From Crocosphaera sp. UHCC 0190 (GTDB taxonomy: Bacteria; Cyanobacteriota; Cyanobacteriia; Cyanobacteriales; Microcystaceae): a stretch of 64,000 nt of DNA. Under the pieces are notes generated by a model. The model was not told where the DNA came from and did no database searches. It worked only from the letters and a program-made list of their open reading frames with translations. The position numbers were made by a program, and so were the translations under genes. The stretch is taken from NCBI RefSeq assembly GCF_034932065.1, contig NZ_JAYGHP010000002.1:417315-481314 (forward strand). The letters are read 5' to 3'. Shown piece by piece: positions 1 through 8,191 of the stretch; position 1 is the first letter of the stretch, and each line of letters begins with the position of its first letter.

Positions 1-686
1 CTACAGGTCATGGCTTGACTCTACATCGTCCCATTCGGGCAGAAATTGTCGAGGATTTTTTTGCTCCGACAATTGCTGCTTGGTCCTGTTCAGGAACCCC
101 CTCAGACTGTGTAAAATTAGCCTTGAGTACCCTACTAGAAACCCGTCCTGATATCATTGTTTCAGGCATTAATCATGGCTCCAATTTGGGTACAGACGTT
201 CTTTATTCAGGCACTGTATCAGCAGCTATGGAAGGCATTATTGAAGGCATTCCTAGTGTTGCCATTAGTTTAGCCAGTTTTTCTTCCCGTGAGTTTCAAC
301 CCGCCGCCAATTTTGCCTGTACCCTAGTCAAACAGTTGGCCAGTCATCCTCTTCCCGAAAGTACCCTACTTAATGTTAATGTTCCTCCCGTGGCCTCAAA
401 TGCGATCGCTGGTGTAATGATCACCCGTCAAGGGTTGCGTCGCTATGTGGAAAATTTTGAGAAGCGTATCGATCCCAGAGGAAAAAGCTACTATTGGTTG
501 GCCGGAGAGTTAGTCACAGAAATAGAACAACCGGATCATATTCATCTTCCTCCCGACATTCCCACCGATGTCCAGGCCATTCAACATAATTACATTACCA
601 TCACTCCCCTGCAATACAATCTCACTGATGTAGCAGGTTTCGAGTATTTACACAGAACTCGCTGGGTAGGCACTTATCTCAATTAA
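1..686 (+). CDS. surE: 5'/3'-nucleotidase SurE, 5'-truncated by window edge
   Basis: SurE is a metal-dependent phosphatase of nucleoside 5'- and 3'-monophosphates linked to stationary-phase survival. The visible part carries the family signature [12 protein letters not shown], followed by [11 protein letters not shown], which line the metal and phosphate site. The C-terminal part with the ITRQG and IDPRG segments is complete and ends at a TAA. The reading frame is open to the left edge (TGHG precedes the TTG at 15), so the TTG is not the start. The N-terminal residues, including the DD metal ligands, lie outside the window. The next gene starts about 60 bases downstream on the same strand. 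Confidence 0.95.
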   Translation, partial: TGHGLTLHRPIRAEIVEDFFAPTIAAWSCSGTPSDCVKLALSTLLETRPDIIVSGINHGSNLGTDVLYSGTVSAAMEGIIEGIPSVAISLASFSSREFQPAANFACTLVKQLASHPLPESTLLNVNVPPVASNAIAGVMITRQGLRRYVENFEKRIDPRGKSYYWLAGELVTEIEQPDHIHLPPDIPTDVQAIQHNYITITPLQYNLTDVAGFEYLHRTRWVGTYLN

Positions 687-748
687 TCTCGTCAATAACT
701 GATGACAATTTATGATATTCTAATTCAATCGCAGTCTTATTTAAAACC

Positions 749-1339
749 ATGTCATCGTTCCAATTCAACCAAGAAAGCGATCCAGAAGATATCGATAGTG
801 TGACCTTAACTGACGAAGACGGTCGCACTCTAGAATGTTATGTAGAAAACGCGATCGAAGGAGACGATGGAACTTATCTCTTGCTGATGCCTGTAGATAT
901 TCCTATTGTCGTTTTGGTCTGGGATGAAGAGGATCAAGATGTTGAGGACACCGAAGAAATTACTAATGCTGTCTTATTAGAAGATAAAATCGAAATCGAA
1001 GAGATTTTCCCTGACGCTAAAGCTGTGTTAGCGGAACTCGATTTGACCCTAAAATTAACGGCCTTTACCCTAACGGTAGTGGGGGAATTACCTCCTATAG
1101 AAGATGATGGCATTTTAACCCTAGAATTAGAAACAGATGGGCCAGCCTTAGACTCAGAAGAGTTACAATTTCTCAAAGATTTTTATCATCAAGATCAAAA
1201 ATACTCAATTTATACTCCCTTGTCTCCCTTACTCTTTTTGGCCAAATATAATTTGCTGGGAGAAGTAGAATTAGTGTCTCCTGAAGATGAGGAAATGCAA
1301 GCAATTTTAGAAGAATTATTATTTGATGACATGGAGTGA
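749..1339 (+). CDS. DUF3727 domain protein, highly acidic
   Basis: A 196-aa soluble protein very rich in Asp and Glu. It resembles the cyanobacterial and plastid DUF3727 family, whose N-terminal part is DUF1292-like. The N-terminal third (VTLTDEDGRTLECYVE) reads as a small beta-rich domain. The C-terminal part (KYSIYTPLSPLLFLAKY) is the most conserved-looking block. No catalytic motif, signal peptide or membrane segment is seen. The function is unknown. The ATG start has no clear Shine-Dalgarno sequence. The ~150 bases after it contain purine-rich and CCCATTACCCC-like low-complexity DNA and then the alr leader. Confidence 0.75.
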   Translation: MSSFQFNQESDPEDIDSVTLTDEDGRTLECYVENAIEGDDGTYLLLMPVDIPIVVLVWDEEDQDVEDTEEITNAVLLEDKIEIEEIFPDAKAVLAELDLTLKLTAFTLTVVGELPPIEDDGILTLELETDGPALDSEELQFLKDFYHQDQKYSIYTPLSPLLFLAKYNLLGEVELVSPEDEEMQAILEELLFDDME

Positions 1340-1489
1340 TGTAAGGGTGTGAGGGAATGAGGAGGTGAGGAGAAAGTTTTCCCATTACCCCATTACCCCA
1401 ATTTGGAATCATCTTTTGATTTGTTGCGTCTGTTAAGATAATCGTCAATTGGTTACAGTATTGGGTGATTGTGTTAGGAGTGAGCAGGG

Positions 1490-2719
1490 ATGTTAAGTCA
1501 AGAGTCTATCTTAGGAGTCACTAAAAATCGCTACAATTACTATCTTTCTGACATTATCCGTCAACGGGCCTGGGTAGAAATCGATCTAGGGGCCTTAACT
1601 CACAATGTCAAAGAAATTAAGGGTTTATTGTCCCCAAAAACCGCTTTAATGGCTGTGGTGAAAGCAGATGCTTATGGTCATGGGGCCATTACCGTGGCCC
1701 AAACTGTGCTTAATGCAGGGGTTAATGGCTTGGCCGTTGCTACTTTGGGAGAGGGGATCGAATTACGAGAAGCCGGAATTACTGCCCCGATTCTTATTTT
1801 AGGGGCTATGAATACTCCTGAAGAAATTGCGGCGATCGCTCATTGGAAATTAGAACCGACTCTTTGTAACCCCCAACAGGCCTTAATTTTCTCCCAAACC
1901 CTCTGCCAATTTGGGGAAACCTTACCTGTGCATCTAAAATTAGACACGGGAATGTCCCGTTTAGGAACCCCTTGGCACCAAGGGACGGAATTTGTCAAAT
2001 TAGTGCAACAATTACCCTCATTAACCCTGGCCAGTGTTTATTCTCATTTAGCAACGGCCGATGATCCTGATCCCACCCAGATGAAATTACAACATCGACG
2101 GTTTAAACAGGCGATCGCCCAACTCAAAACCCAAGGAATTCAACCCCCTTGTCTTCATTTTGCTAATTCTGCTGCCACATTGGTTGCTCCTAATTTACAC
2201 TATGATTTAGTTAGAGTAGGGTTAGCCTTATATGGTTTGTATCCTGCCCCTCATTTGCGTTCCCAGGTTATGTTAAAACCTGTGTTACAGGTAAAGGCGA
2301 AAATTACGCAAATTAAAGCGATTCCTCCGGGTACGGGGGTTAGTTATGGTCATCAGTTTGTCAGCGATCGCCCGATGAAAATTGCGGTGGTGAGTATTGG
2401 TTATGCCGATGGAGTTCCCCGTAATTTATCGAACCGTCTTCAAGTCTTAATTCGGGGACAACGGGCCTGTCAAATCGGGGCCATTACAATGGATCAATTG
2501 ATGTTAGATGTTACTCATCTTCGCAATTTACAAGTGGGAGATGTTGTTACTTTAATTGGCAAAGATGGAGAGCAAGAAATTACAGCAGATCATTGGGCAA
2601 GTTTATTAAATACGATTTCTTGGGAAATTCTTTGTGGGTTTAAACATCGATTACCAAGGGTGAGTGTTGAGAATTGGCAACCGAAAACTGTTGTTAGTAA
2701 TAATAGGAAATCCGGTTAA
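1490..2719 (+). CDS. alr: Alanine racemase
   Basis: PLP enzyme interconverting L- and D-alanine for peptidoglycan synthesis. The family motif AVVKADAYGHGA carries the PLP lysine near residue 58. The C-terminal domain has GVSYGHQF and VSIGYADGVPR, with the second catalytic tyrosine region, and AITMDQLMLDV. At 409 aa it is slightly longer than typical because of a ~25-residue N-terminal extension before RAWVEIDLGALTHN. The ATG has a good ribosome site (AGGAG about 9 bases upstream), which supports this start. Its 3' end overlaps the end of the convergent yhaV gene by four bases. Confidence 0.96.
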   Translation: MLSQESILGVTKNRYNYYLSDIIRQRAWVEIDLGALTHNVKEIKGLLSPKTALMAVVKADAYGHGAITVAQTVLNAGVNGLAVATLGEGIELREAGITAPILILGAMNTPEEIAAIAHWKLEPTLCNPQQALIFSQTLCQFGETLPVHLKLDTGMSRLGTPWHQGTEFVKLVQQLPSLTLASVYSHLATADDPDPTQMKLQHRRFKQAIAQLKTQGIQPPCLHFANSAATLVAPNLHYDLVRVGLALYGLYPAPHLRSQVMLKPVLQVKAKITQIKAIPPGTGVSYGHQFVSDRPMKIAVVSIGYADGVPRNLSNRLQVLIRGQRACQIGAITMDQLMLDVTHLRNLQVGDVVTLIGKDGEQEITADHWASLLNTISWEILCGFKHRLPRVSVENWQPKTVVSNNRKSG

Positions 2720-3213
2720 ATTTCCGCATTAACTGCTTTCTCTAAACGATTAGTTTCACTTTTTGCATCTTTGAGTAAGTCATTCCAATCGTCTGGGGGA
2801 TTACCACTTAAGAGCATTTTCTTAAAAACTCGATAAGCGTCCGTATTACTGTCATAAGCTCGCTTAGAGTTTTCATCGTTAACCCAGACGAAAACAATGA
2901 TTTTGCTCTCTTGATGATATCGAAAAAACAGTCGGTACTGCTGAAAAAATTTAGCTCTAAACCAGTGCTTGTAATCGTCACCAAGGGTAGTGCCTTGACG
3001 ATAATCACTACGGGTTGGATCTTGAGGAATCACATCAAATACCAGCTTTACTATGGCAGCTAGACGCTTGGTAGCATTTTTCTTCTTGTAGTCTTGAGGA
3101 TACTTCTGACGCAAATTTTCAACCTGCATCAAAAGTTCTTCAAACTGATTAAGAAAGAGAGGATGAGCAAATAGGTTCCAACCATTAATTACTAGGGGCT
3201 GATTTACGGACAA
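2716..3213 (-). CDS. yhaV: Type II toxin YhaV (RelE-superfamily RNase)
   Basis: A 165-aa protein matching the YhaV toxin family. YhaV is a ribosome-associated RNase neutralised by PrlF. Recognisable segments are NGWNLFAHPLFLNQFEEL at the N-terminus, IPQDPTRSDYRQGTTLG, then the RelE-like core HWFRAKFFQQYRLFFRY and FVWVNDENSKRAYDSNTD. The start is a TTG two bases after the prlF stop, so the antitoxin is translated first and the toxin from a weak start in the same message. The length fits the family and no inactivating change is seen. The 3' end overlaps the convergent alr stop. Confidence 0.88.
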   Translation of the reverse strand: MSVNQPLVINGWNLFAHPLFLNQFEELLMQVENLRQKYPQDYKKKNATKRLAAIVKLVFDVIPQDPTRSDYRQGTTLGDDYKHWFRAKFFQQYRLFFRYHQESKIIVFVWVNDENSKRAYDSNTDAYRVFKKMLLSGNPPDDWNDLLKDAKSETNRLEKAVNAEI

Positions 3214-3215
3214 AC

Positions 3216-3548
3216 TTATTCATCCTCATCAGAAAGTGGTGCATCAAGATCAACATCCACTTCAGCAACCAAAGACTTAACACGACTTACTAAGTCAGAG
3301 CTAATCCCTTGTAAGTGTTGGGGATTTTTTTCGATATCTTGTGCAATAAAATTCAGAAACTTGCCAAGTATAGGATCGCTTTCTGTCTGGTCAACGCGAG
3401 AAATCACGACTTGACCGTCAGACTGTATGCTGTAACCTATCTTATCACGCTTATTCAAGACAAGAGCTTTGCGGACAGGCTCAGGGATTGTCGTCTGATA
3501 ACGATCCGTCAGAGTAGATTCTGAACATGGAGTTGATGTTAAAGCCAT
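3216..3548 (-). CDS. prlF: Antitoxin PrlF (AbrB-type, SohA family)
   Basis: A 110-aa partner of YhaV. The N-terminus has the swapped-hairpin AbrB/SpoVT fold signature: STLTDRYQTTIPEPVRKAL, then DKIGYSIQSDGQVVISR. The C-terminal half (PILGKFLNFIAQDI onward) ends in an acidic tail and would hold the toxin-binding region. In known systems PrlF binds its own promoter and YhaV acts as co-repressor. A perfect 14-base palindrome lies ~40 bases upstream and is a plausible operator. Confidence 0.88.
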   Translation of the reverse strand: MALTSTPCSESTLTDRYQTTIPEPVRKALVLNKRDKIGYSIQSDGQVVISRVDQTESDPILGKFLNFIAQDIEKNPQHLQGISSDLVSRVKSLVAEVDVDLDAPLSDEDE

Positions 3549-3589
3549 AGCGACTTCTCAACCTGTTAGTTAAATTATATCTCTAAGGT

Positions 3590-3603
3590 AATGCAATTGC
3601 ATT
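3590..3603. promoter_or_regulatory. Palindrome AATGCAATTGCATT, candidate PrlF operator
   Basis: Perfect 14-base palindrome 42 bases upstream of the prlF start codon, in the short gap before the 3' end of the cysteine desulfurase gene. AbrB-fold antitoxins autoregulate by binding palindromic or repeated promoter sites. The operator role is inferred from position only. Confidence 0.35.
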
Positions 3604-3639
3604 GTCTTGTCAAGGTGACAAAAACCAGATAGATTTCCT

Positions 3640-4827
3640 TTACTTGCAGCCTGAGACAGTGACTAATTCAGGAATTAAGCGGTTGAGAACTTGTTTAAGC
3701 ACCATGGCTGTCCAATCAATATCAGCTTCGGTGGTGTGCCGTCCCAAAGTTAAACGAATGCCGCCTAACGCTTCTGTTTCCGAGTAACCCATGGCTAATA
3801 AAACGGGACTGGGGCTTAATTTACCACTATGACAAGCAGATCCAGAACTAATGGCAATGCCAGCTAAATTTAACTGACGCACTATCGTTTTACCTGTAAT
3901 ATTTTCTGGATGAAGATAATCGCAAGGCGCGGCGATCGCAAAACTAACATGATGAGGCAGACGATATAATCTATCCCCTGTAGGAACTAAATAAGGACAA
4001 TCAGCCATCAAATCAAACAGGCGATCGCGTAGTCCGATTAACCGAGGGGTTTCTCTTTCCCTTTCCTCTGCGGCCAATTCAGCAGCCACCCCAAACCCTG
4101 CAATAATAGGAACTGCTTGAGTGCCTGAGCGCAATTTGCCTTCTTGTCCCCCCCCACCGAATAAGGGGGTAAGTTTAATGCCTGGACGCACATATAAAGC
4201 CCCGGCCCCTTGCACCCCATAAATTTTGTGGGCAGACAAGGACAATAAATCAACATTGAGTCGTTGTACATCGACCGATAATCTCCCTGCCCCTTGAACA
4301 GCATCAGTATGAAAGAGAATACCGTGATAATGAGCAATTTTTACCAATTCTTCGATGGGTTGAACCGTTCCCACCTCACTTTGTCCGTAGATAATGGATA
4401 CTAAGACAGTATTAGGTTGAATCCCTGCGCTTAAGTCGAGGGGATTAATTCTACCTTGACGGTTAACAGGTAAACGGGTAATTTGCCATCCTTCTTGTTC
4501 TAACCGTCTCACCGGTTCAGCAATGGCAGGATGTTCAACCGTCGAGATGATAATATGTTGCGGCGTGGTGTAACGTCTAGCAATGCCAAAAATAGCCAAA
4601 TTATCGGCTTCTGTTCCCCCTGATGTAAAGATAATGGATTCAGGATCAGCCGCATTGATGAGGTGAGCAACTTGAACTCTAGCGGTTTCCATGACCATAG
4701 CTGCCCGTTGCCCCCACAGATGTAAACTGGAGGGGTTGCCCCATTGCTGTGTCAGGATTTCATTGACTTGAGTAATGACCTCTGAGCGAGGGGGCGTGGT
4801 GGCACTATAGTCAAGATAGATTTGCAT
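3640..4827 (-). CDS. Cysteine desulfurase, NifS/IscS family
   Basis: Class V aminotransferase-fold PLP enzyme that takes sulfur from cysteine for Fe-S cluster and thio-cofactor synthesis. It opens with YLDYSATTPPR. The PLP lysine is K201 in SLSAHKIYG and the catalytic cysteine is C332 in SGSACHSG. The motifs TSGGTEADN and HTDAVQGAG bind PLP. At 395 aa it matches group I (NifS/IscS-like) enzymes. No nif or isc scaffold genes are adjacent, so it is probably one of several housekeeping desulfurases and I give no symbol. Confidence 0.92.
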   Translation of the reverse strand: MQIYLDYSATTPPRSEVITQVNEILTQQWGNPSSLHLWGQRAAMVMETARVQVAHLINAADPESIIFTSGGTEADNLAIFGIARRYTTPQHIIISTVEHPAIAEPVRRLEQEGWQITRLPVNRQGRINPLDLSAGIQPNTVLVSIIYGQSEVGTVQPIEELVKIAHYHGILFHTDAVQGAGRLSVDVQRLNVDLLSLSAHKIYGVQGAGALYVRPGIKLTPLFGGGGQEGKLRSGTQAVPIIAGFGVAAELAAEERERETPRLIGLRDRLFDLMADCPYLVPTGDRLYRLPHHVSFAIAAPCDYLHPENITGKTIVRQLNLAGIAISSGSACHSGKLSPSPVLLAMGYSETEALGGIRLTLGRHTTEADIDWTAMVLKQVLNRLIPELVTVSGCK

Positions 4828-4919
4828 TATGTTCTTTAGGGATGAGCTGGGGTGGGGTTAAAACAGAACTTAGATGACTGGTAACGAGTAATAAAATTGA
4901 TGATTATATAGTTTGATTT

Positions 4920-5300
4920 TTAACGGCCGGGTTTACATACATTATAATCTTCATGGGAGATCACCGCCTCTGGGGTCAAGAAATTTCCATGATCGCGGCA
5001 AATTAAACGATAATGTCGGGTCACTGGAATACTAATGACAAAGCGATCATGTCTTAGTCGTTTGCCATGAAATTCTCGATAATCCTGTTGGTTAGCCAGG
5101 CCCTGAAGGATTTGACGGGCTTTGAGTACCACATTTTTAGGAAATGGCCTTAAGTCAATGGGATCTTGCGTAAATGTCTCTTCCCAAGCGTTTTTTTGTT
5201 GTTTTTTCTCTTCCCAAATGGTTTGTTCATGAGCGCACCGATGACAGATTTGACCATAACCTTTATGACCACAGGGAAAACTCTTTTTTCGTCTGGACAT
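4920..5300 (-). CDS. Small zinc-finger protein with RelE-like C-terminal region
   Basis: A 126-aa protein of unknown function. The N-terminus has cysteines and histidines spaced like a zinc site (C9-x-H then CHRCAHE). A lysine-rich helix follows. The C-terminal half (LRHDRFVISIPVTRHYRLICRD, then VISHEDYN) has the strand pattern of RelE/ParE-like folds. I believe related cyanobacterial proteins are classed as DUF7682-type zinc-binding proteins, but that is from memory. The start ATG is followed by a basic RRKK stretch. No antitoxin-like partner is adjacent. About 460 bases without an intact gene lie upstream. Confidence 0.55.
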   Translation of the reverse strand: MSRRKKSFPCGHKGYGQICHRCAHEQTIWEEKKQQKNAWEETFTQDPIDLRPFPKNVVLKARQILQGLANQQDYREFHGKRLRHDRFVISIPVTRHYRLICRDHGNFLTPEAVISHEDYNVCKPGR

Positions 5301-5588
5301 AATAACCTTTTAGGCATACAATGCTCGCCGCTAATTTGCTAAAAATGAATCCCACTGACTTTGATGGGGGTCTTAAAATATGACACCTAAGCCAGTTTAG
5401 AAAAATATGATACAGTTTTATACCATTTCTCTTGAGTATCAATCGATTGGTATTATCTAAGTAAGCACACAAAATTAATTTTGTTTAGGCACTTATCTAA
5501 GCGGGAACAGGTAAGAACCTTGTCAAAGGGCGAATGTAGACAATAACCATGTACTGCCTGTTTCCTACTATATATTCAGGATACAAGG
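5301..5588. other. Non-coding stretch with interleaved inverted repeats
   Basis: No convincing gene. It contains the leader of the zinc-finger gene, then 5503-5590 with two interleaved complementary pairs: GGAACAGG with CCTGTTTCC, and AACCTTGT with ACAAGGTT. The order A-B-A'-B' is compatible with a pseudoknot, but no known RNA family is recognised. Confidence 0.3.
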
Positions 5589-5696
5589 TTAGATGATCTC
5601 AGCGCAAAGGGTGTTGAGAAAATGCAACAACTCAGCAACATCAGGATATTCTTCAGGCCATGAAAACTGACTAAGATCATCAACAACTTGAATTAC
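5589..5696 (-). pseudogene. Short start-less coding remnant (36 codons)
   Basis: The minus-strand frame from 5696 to the TAA at 5589-5591 reads like protein, with fragments VVDDLSQFSWPEEYPDV and LLHFLNTLCAEII. It begins right after an in-frame stop and has no start codon. It looks like the C-terminal tail of a lost gene. The family is not recognised and a chance open frame cannot be excluded. Confidence 0.25.
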
Positions 5697-5763
5697 TTAA
5701 GGCTTTTAACCTATAAAGTTAAGTTTTTGTCAAACAAAATTTACATTTATTTATTTATAATTG

Positions 5764-5786
5764 TAGGGTGGGCATTGCCCACCCTA
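5764..5786. repeat. Family A palindrome (GGTGGGCATTGCCCACC), copy 1
   Basis: A 23-nt near-perfect palindrome four bases past the trpB stop on the minus strand. The same sequence recurs at 25305-25327 and 55130-55152, each time just downstream of a minus-strand gene. It would form a strong RNA hairpin. There is no clear T-run, so a terminator or 3'-end-protection role is inferred. Confidence 0.75.
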
Positions 5787-5789
5787 AGT

Positions 5790-7031
5790 TTATTGACTAC
5801 CTAAATATTTAGCCACAGTTTGCACATCTTTATCTCCCCTGCCCGAACAATTAATAATAATACGGGGACTACCTTCTAAGCTGGGACAAAGATTTTCTAA
5901 ATAGGCGATCGCATGGGAAGTTTCCAAAGCAGGAATAATACCCTCTAACTGCGATAAACGCTGAAAAGCCGCCACAGCTTCGGCATCAGTTACACTGTAA
6001 TATTCAGCGCGGTTAGCATCTTTAAGATAACTATGTTCTGGCCCCACTCCAGGATAATCTAAACCAGCACTGATAGAATGGGCTTCAATGACCTGTCCTT
6101 CCGTATCTTGTAATAAATAACTCATGGCCCCATGTAACACCCCAGGACGACCTTTTGTGAGGGTTGCAGCGTGTTTTCCAGAGGCAATACTTTCCCCTGC
6201 TGCTTCTACTCCAATAATGCGGATTGAGGTATCTTTAAGAAACTCATAAAATAACCCCATCGCATTTGATCCACCCCCCACACAAGCGAGTAAAATATCA
6301 GGTAAACCGCCCCATTTTTCCCTGCATTGTTGACGGGTTTCTTGGCCAATAATATGATGAAAATCTCGGACAATCATGGGATAAGGATGAGGCCCGGCCA
6401 CCGACCCTAAAATGTAATGGGTTGTCTCTACATTTGTCACCCAGTCTCTAATCGCTTCTGAGGTTGCATCTTTAAGGGTTCCGGTTCCTGCTTCTACAGG
6501 TTGAACCGTGGCCCCTAATAGTTTCATGCGGAACACATTCAAGTTTTGGCGTTCCATATCATGAACCCCCATATAAATGACGCATTCTAGGCCAAAACGG
6601 GCGCAAACTGTCGCTGTAGCAACCCCATGTTGTCCGGCCCCTGTTTCGGCAATAATACGCTTTTTGCCCATGCGTTTCGCTAATAATACCTGTCCCAAGG
6701 CGTTATTAATCTTATGGGCCCCTGTATGGTTCAAATCTTCCCGTTTTAGGTAAATTTGGGGGCCTGTACCATCAGGACGGGCATAATATTCGGTTAAGCG
6801 TTCTGCAAAGTACAAAGGACTCGGCCGGCCCACATAATCTTTTAATAATTGGGATAATTCTTGTTGAAAGTCTGGGTCATCCTTGTAACGATTATAGGCG
6901 GTTTCCAGTTCGCTGAGGGCTGGCATTAAGGTTTCAGGGACATATTTCCCCCCATAACGGCCAAAGCGTCCTAATGCGTCGGGATATTGGGTTTGTGTCG
7001 ATGATGATGGGGTAATGGGTGTGGTTGTCAT
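5790..7031 (-). CDS. trpB: Tryptophan synthase beta subunit
   Basis: PLP enzyme condensing indole with serine, the last step of tryptophan synthesis, acting with TrpA. The PLP lysine lies in [14 protein letters not shown], preceded by [12 protein letters not shown]. The phosphate-binding glycine loop is [24 protein letters not shown] and the C-terminal CSGRGDKD are also typical. At 413 aa it is full length, with a ~20-residue Thr/Ser-rich N-terminal extension. trpA is not in the window, as is common in cyanobacteria, where trp genes are dispersed. Confidence 0.97.
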   Translation of the reverse strand: MTTTPITPSSSTQTQYPDALGRFGRYGGKYVPETLMPALSELETAYNRYKDDPDFQQELSQLLKDYVGRPSPLYFAERLTEYYARPDGTGPQIYLKREDLNHTGAHKINNALGQVLLAKRMGKKRIIAETGAGQHGVATATVCARFGLECVIYMGVHDMERQNLNVFRMKLLGATVQPVEAGTGTLKDATSEAIRDWVTNVETTHYILGSVAGPHPYPMIVRDFHHIIGQETRQQCREKWGGLPDILLACVGGGSNAMGLFYEFLKDTSIRIIGVEAAGESIASGKHAATLTKGRPGVLHGAMSYLLQDTEGQVIEAHSISAGLDYPGVGPEHSYLKDANRAEYYSVTDAEAVAAFQRLSQLEGIIPALETSHAIAYLENLCPSLEGSPRIIINCSGRGDKDVQTVAKYLGSQ

Positions 7032-7150
7032 TGTAGTTTGATCTAACTATGGCGAGTCTAATTGATATTATGCCGTAGGGGCTTAATATTATTAAGCCCC
7101 TAGATCTTGATAAGATTAAGATCCATTGTAGTTATTTTTTGCTGATCACT

Positions 7151-7495
7151 ATGTCTTCTAAATCTAAGCAGTCTAAGTCTATTATTTATCAAGAGTTTGG
7201 TAATGCTTCCAACTCAGAAGCGTTAGAACGGACGGTTCGAGATGTTCCACCACCGCAACAAAATATTAGGGTACAGTCTACCCGTTCGGGACGCAAGGGA
7301 AAAACTGTCACTGTTATTACAGGGTTTCAACATTCACCAGAAACTTTAAATAAGTTACTTAAACAGTTAAAAAATCAATGTGGTAGTGGGGGAACTATCA
7401 AGGAGGGGGACTTAGAAATTCAAGGAGATCATCGTCAGAAATTAGTGCAAGTTTTGGGTGATTTAGGCTATAAAGTTAAAATTAGTGGAGGTTAA
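7151..7495 (+). CDS. eIF1/SUI1-family translation factor (YciH-like)
   Basis: A 114-aa homologue of eukaryotic initiation factor eIF1, the YciH type found in some bacteria. The SUI1 core is visible: RSGRKGKTVTVITGF, then LLKQLKNQCGSGGT, GDLEIQGDHRQKLVQVL and LGYKVKISGG. The Ser/Lys-rich N-terminus is probably disordered. An upstream in-frame TTG at 7139 exists, but the ATG at 7151 is a more ordinary start. Bacterial members are thought to affect start-codon fidelity. The gene is divergent from trpB, about 120 bases away. Confidence 0.88.
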   Translation: MSSKSKQSKSIIYQEFGNASNSEALERTVRDVPPPQQNIRVQSTRSGRKGKTVTVITGFQHSPETLNKLLKQLKNQCGSGGTIKEGDLEIQGDHRQKLVQVLGDLGYKVKISGG

Positions 7496-7542
7496 GCTAA
7501 GACGCATTTTGAAGTTTTTTTAATCAAGCGTAAGCAAAAAAA

Positions 7543-7603
7543 TTGTTACTTTGATTGGGGGTGAGGCCAAATTATTCGGTTGGTTGCCTACCAGCTAAGA
7601 TTA
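7543..7603 (+). pseudogene. Duplicated 3' tail of the neighbouring coiled-coil gene
   Basis: This 61-nt block aligns without gaps to 8010-8070, the last codons, stop and trailer of the following coiled-coil gene, with four differences (57 of 61 identical). It encodes the same membrane-segment tail but has no upstream coding part. It is the remnant of a tandem copy whose 5' portion was deleted. Confidence 0.8.
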
Positions 7604-7648
7604 ACAGGTTATCCCTTATCCTAAAAAAATTAATTTACCTCATCAGCC

Positions 7649-8065
7649 ATGACTACCAACCCCCAAACAACCGTCACTTATACCCTCGAAGAAGTTCTAA
7701 CTCGCTTTGAACAGAATGTGAATAAACAGTTTGCTGAAGTTAACAAGCAGTTTGATCAGGTTAACCAGAAGTTTGACGAGGTTAACCAGAAGTTTGACGA
7801 GGTTAACCAAAAAATGGATAAAAAGTTTGATGAAGTTAATCAGAAACTCGTTAAACTTGAAATTGGTCAAACAGAACTTTCTGGTGAAATTAAAACCCTA
7901 GATCAAAAACTTTCTGGTGAAATTAAAACCCTAGATGCCAAAGTAGATGGTATTAGCAAAAGACTCGATAATCAAGAATTTATCAATCGTGGTGTTTTAG
8001 TCGCTTTAATTGTTGCTTTGATTGGGGGTGCGGCCAAATTATTTGGTTGGTTGCCTACTAGCTAA
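7649..8065 (+). CDS. Coiled-coil protein with C-terminal membrane anchor
   Basis: A 138-aa protein of unknown function. After TVTYTLEEVLTRFEQ it has repeated seven-residue units of the type VNQKFDE at about residues 28-65, encoded by near-identical 21-nt repeats. Two 11-residue units (LSGEIKTLDQK and LSGEIKTLDAK, nucleotides 7877-7942) follow. KRLDNQEFINR and a C-terminal hydrophobic segment (VLVALIVALIGGAAKLFGW) end the protein. The layout suggests a tail-anchored or bitopic oligomer-forming rod. It is paralogous to the gene at 14217-14555 (shared TVTYSLEE, KTLDAEV, QEFINR). Its own 3' end was copied to 7543-7603. Confidence 0.7.
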   Translation: MTTNPQTTVTYTLEEVLTRFEQNVNKQFAEVNKQFDQVNQKFDEVNQKFDEVNQKMDKKFDEVNQKLVKLEIGQTELSGEIKTLDQKLSGEIKTLDAKVDGISKRLDNQEFINRGVLVALIVALIGGAAKLFGWLPTS

Positions 8066-8146
8066 GATTAGTAGTTTTTCGGTTGGTTAAACGAAGTGAA
8101 ACCCAACAAATTATGATCAGAGAAGAATGAAATTATATTGCTTTTT

Positions 8147-8185
8147 CCTAAGCTAAAACGCATTAAAAATACGTCTTAGCTTAGG
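8147..8185. repeat. Family B palindrome, terminator-like, between convergent genes
   Basis: Imperfect inverted repeat with arms starting CCTAAGCTAAAACGCAT and ending in their complement. It lies between the convergent coiled-coil gene and pgk, seven bases from the pgk stop. Related copies are at 9983-10011 and 52124-52152. A bidirectional terminator role is likely from position. Confidence 0.65.
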
Positions 8186-8191
8186 GTAGAA

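Noticed and set aside
5263..5472. 69-aa minus-strand frame upstream of the zinc-finger gene
   Set aside because: It overlaps the start of the real gene in another frame and has no conserved feature or ribosome site.
7861..7945. CRISPR-like array in the coiled-coil gene repeats
   Set aside because: The repeats are directly tandem, in frame and without spacers; they encode heptad and 11-residue coiled-coil units.
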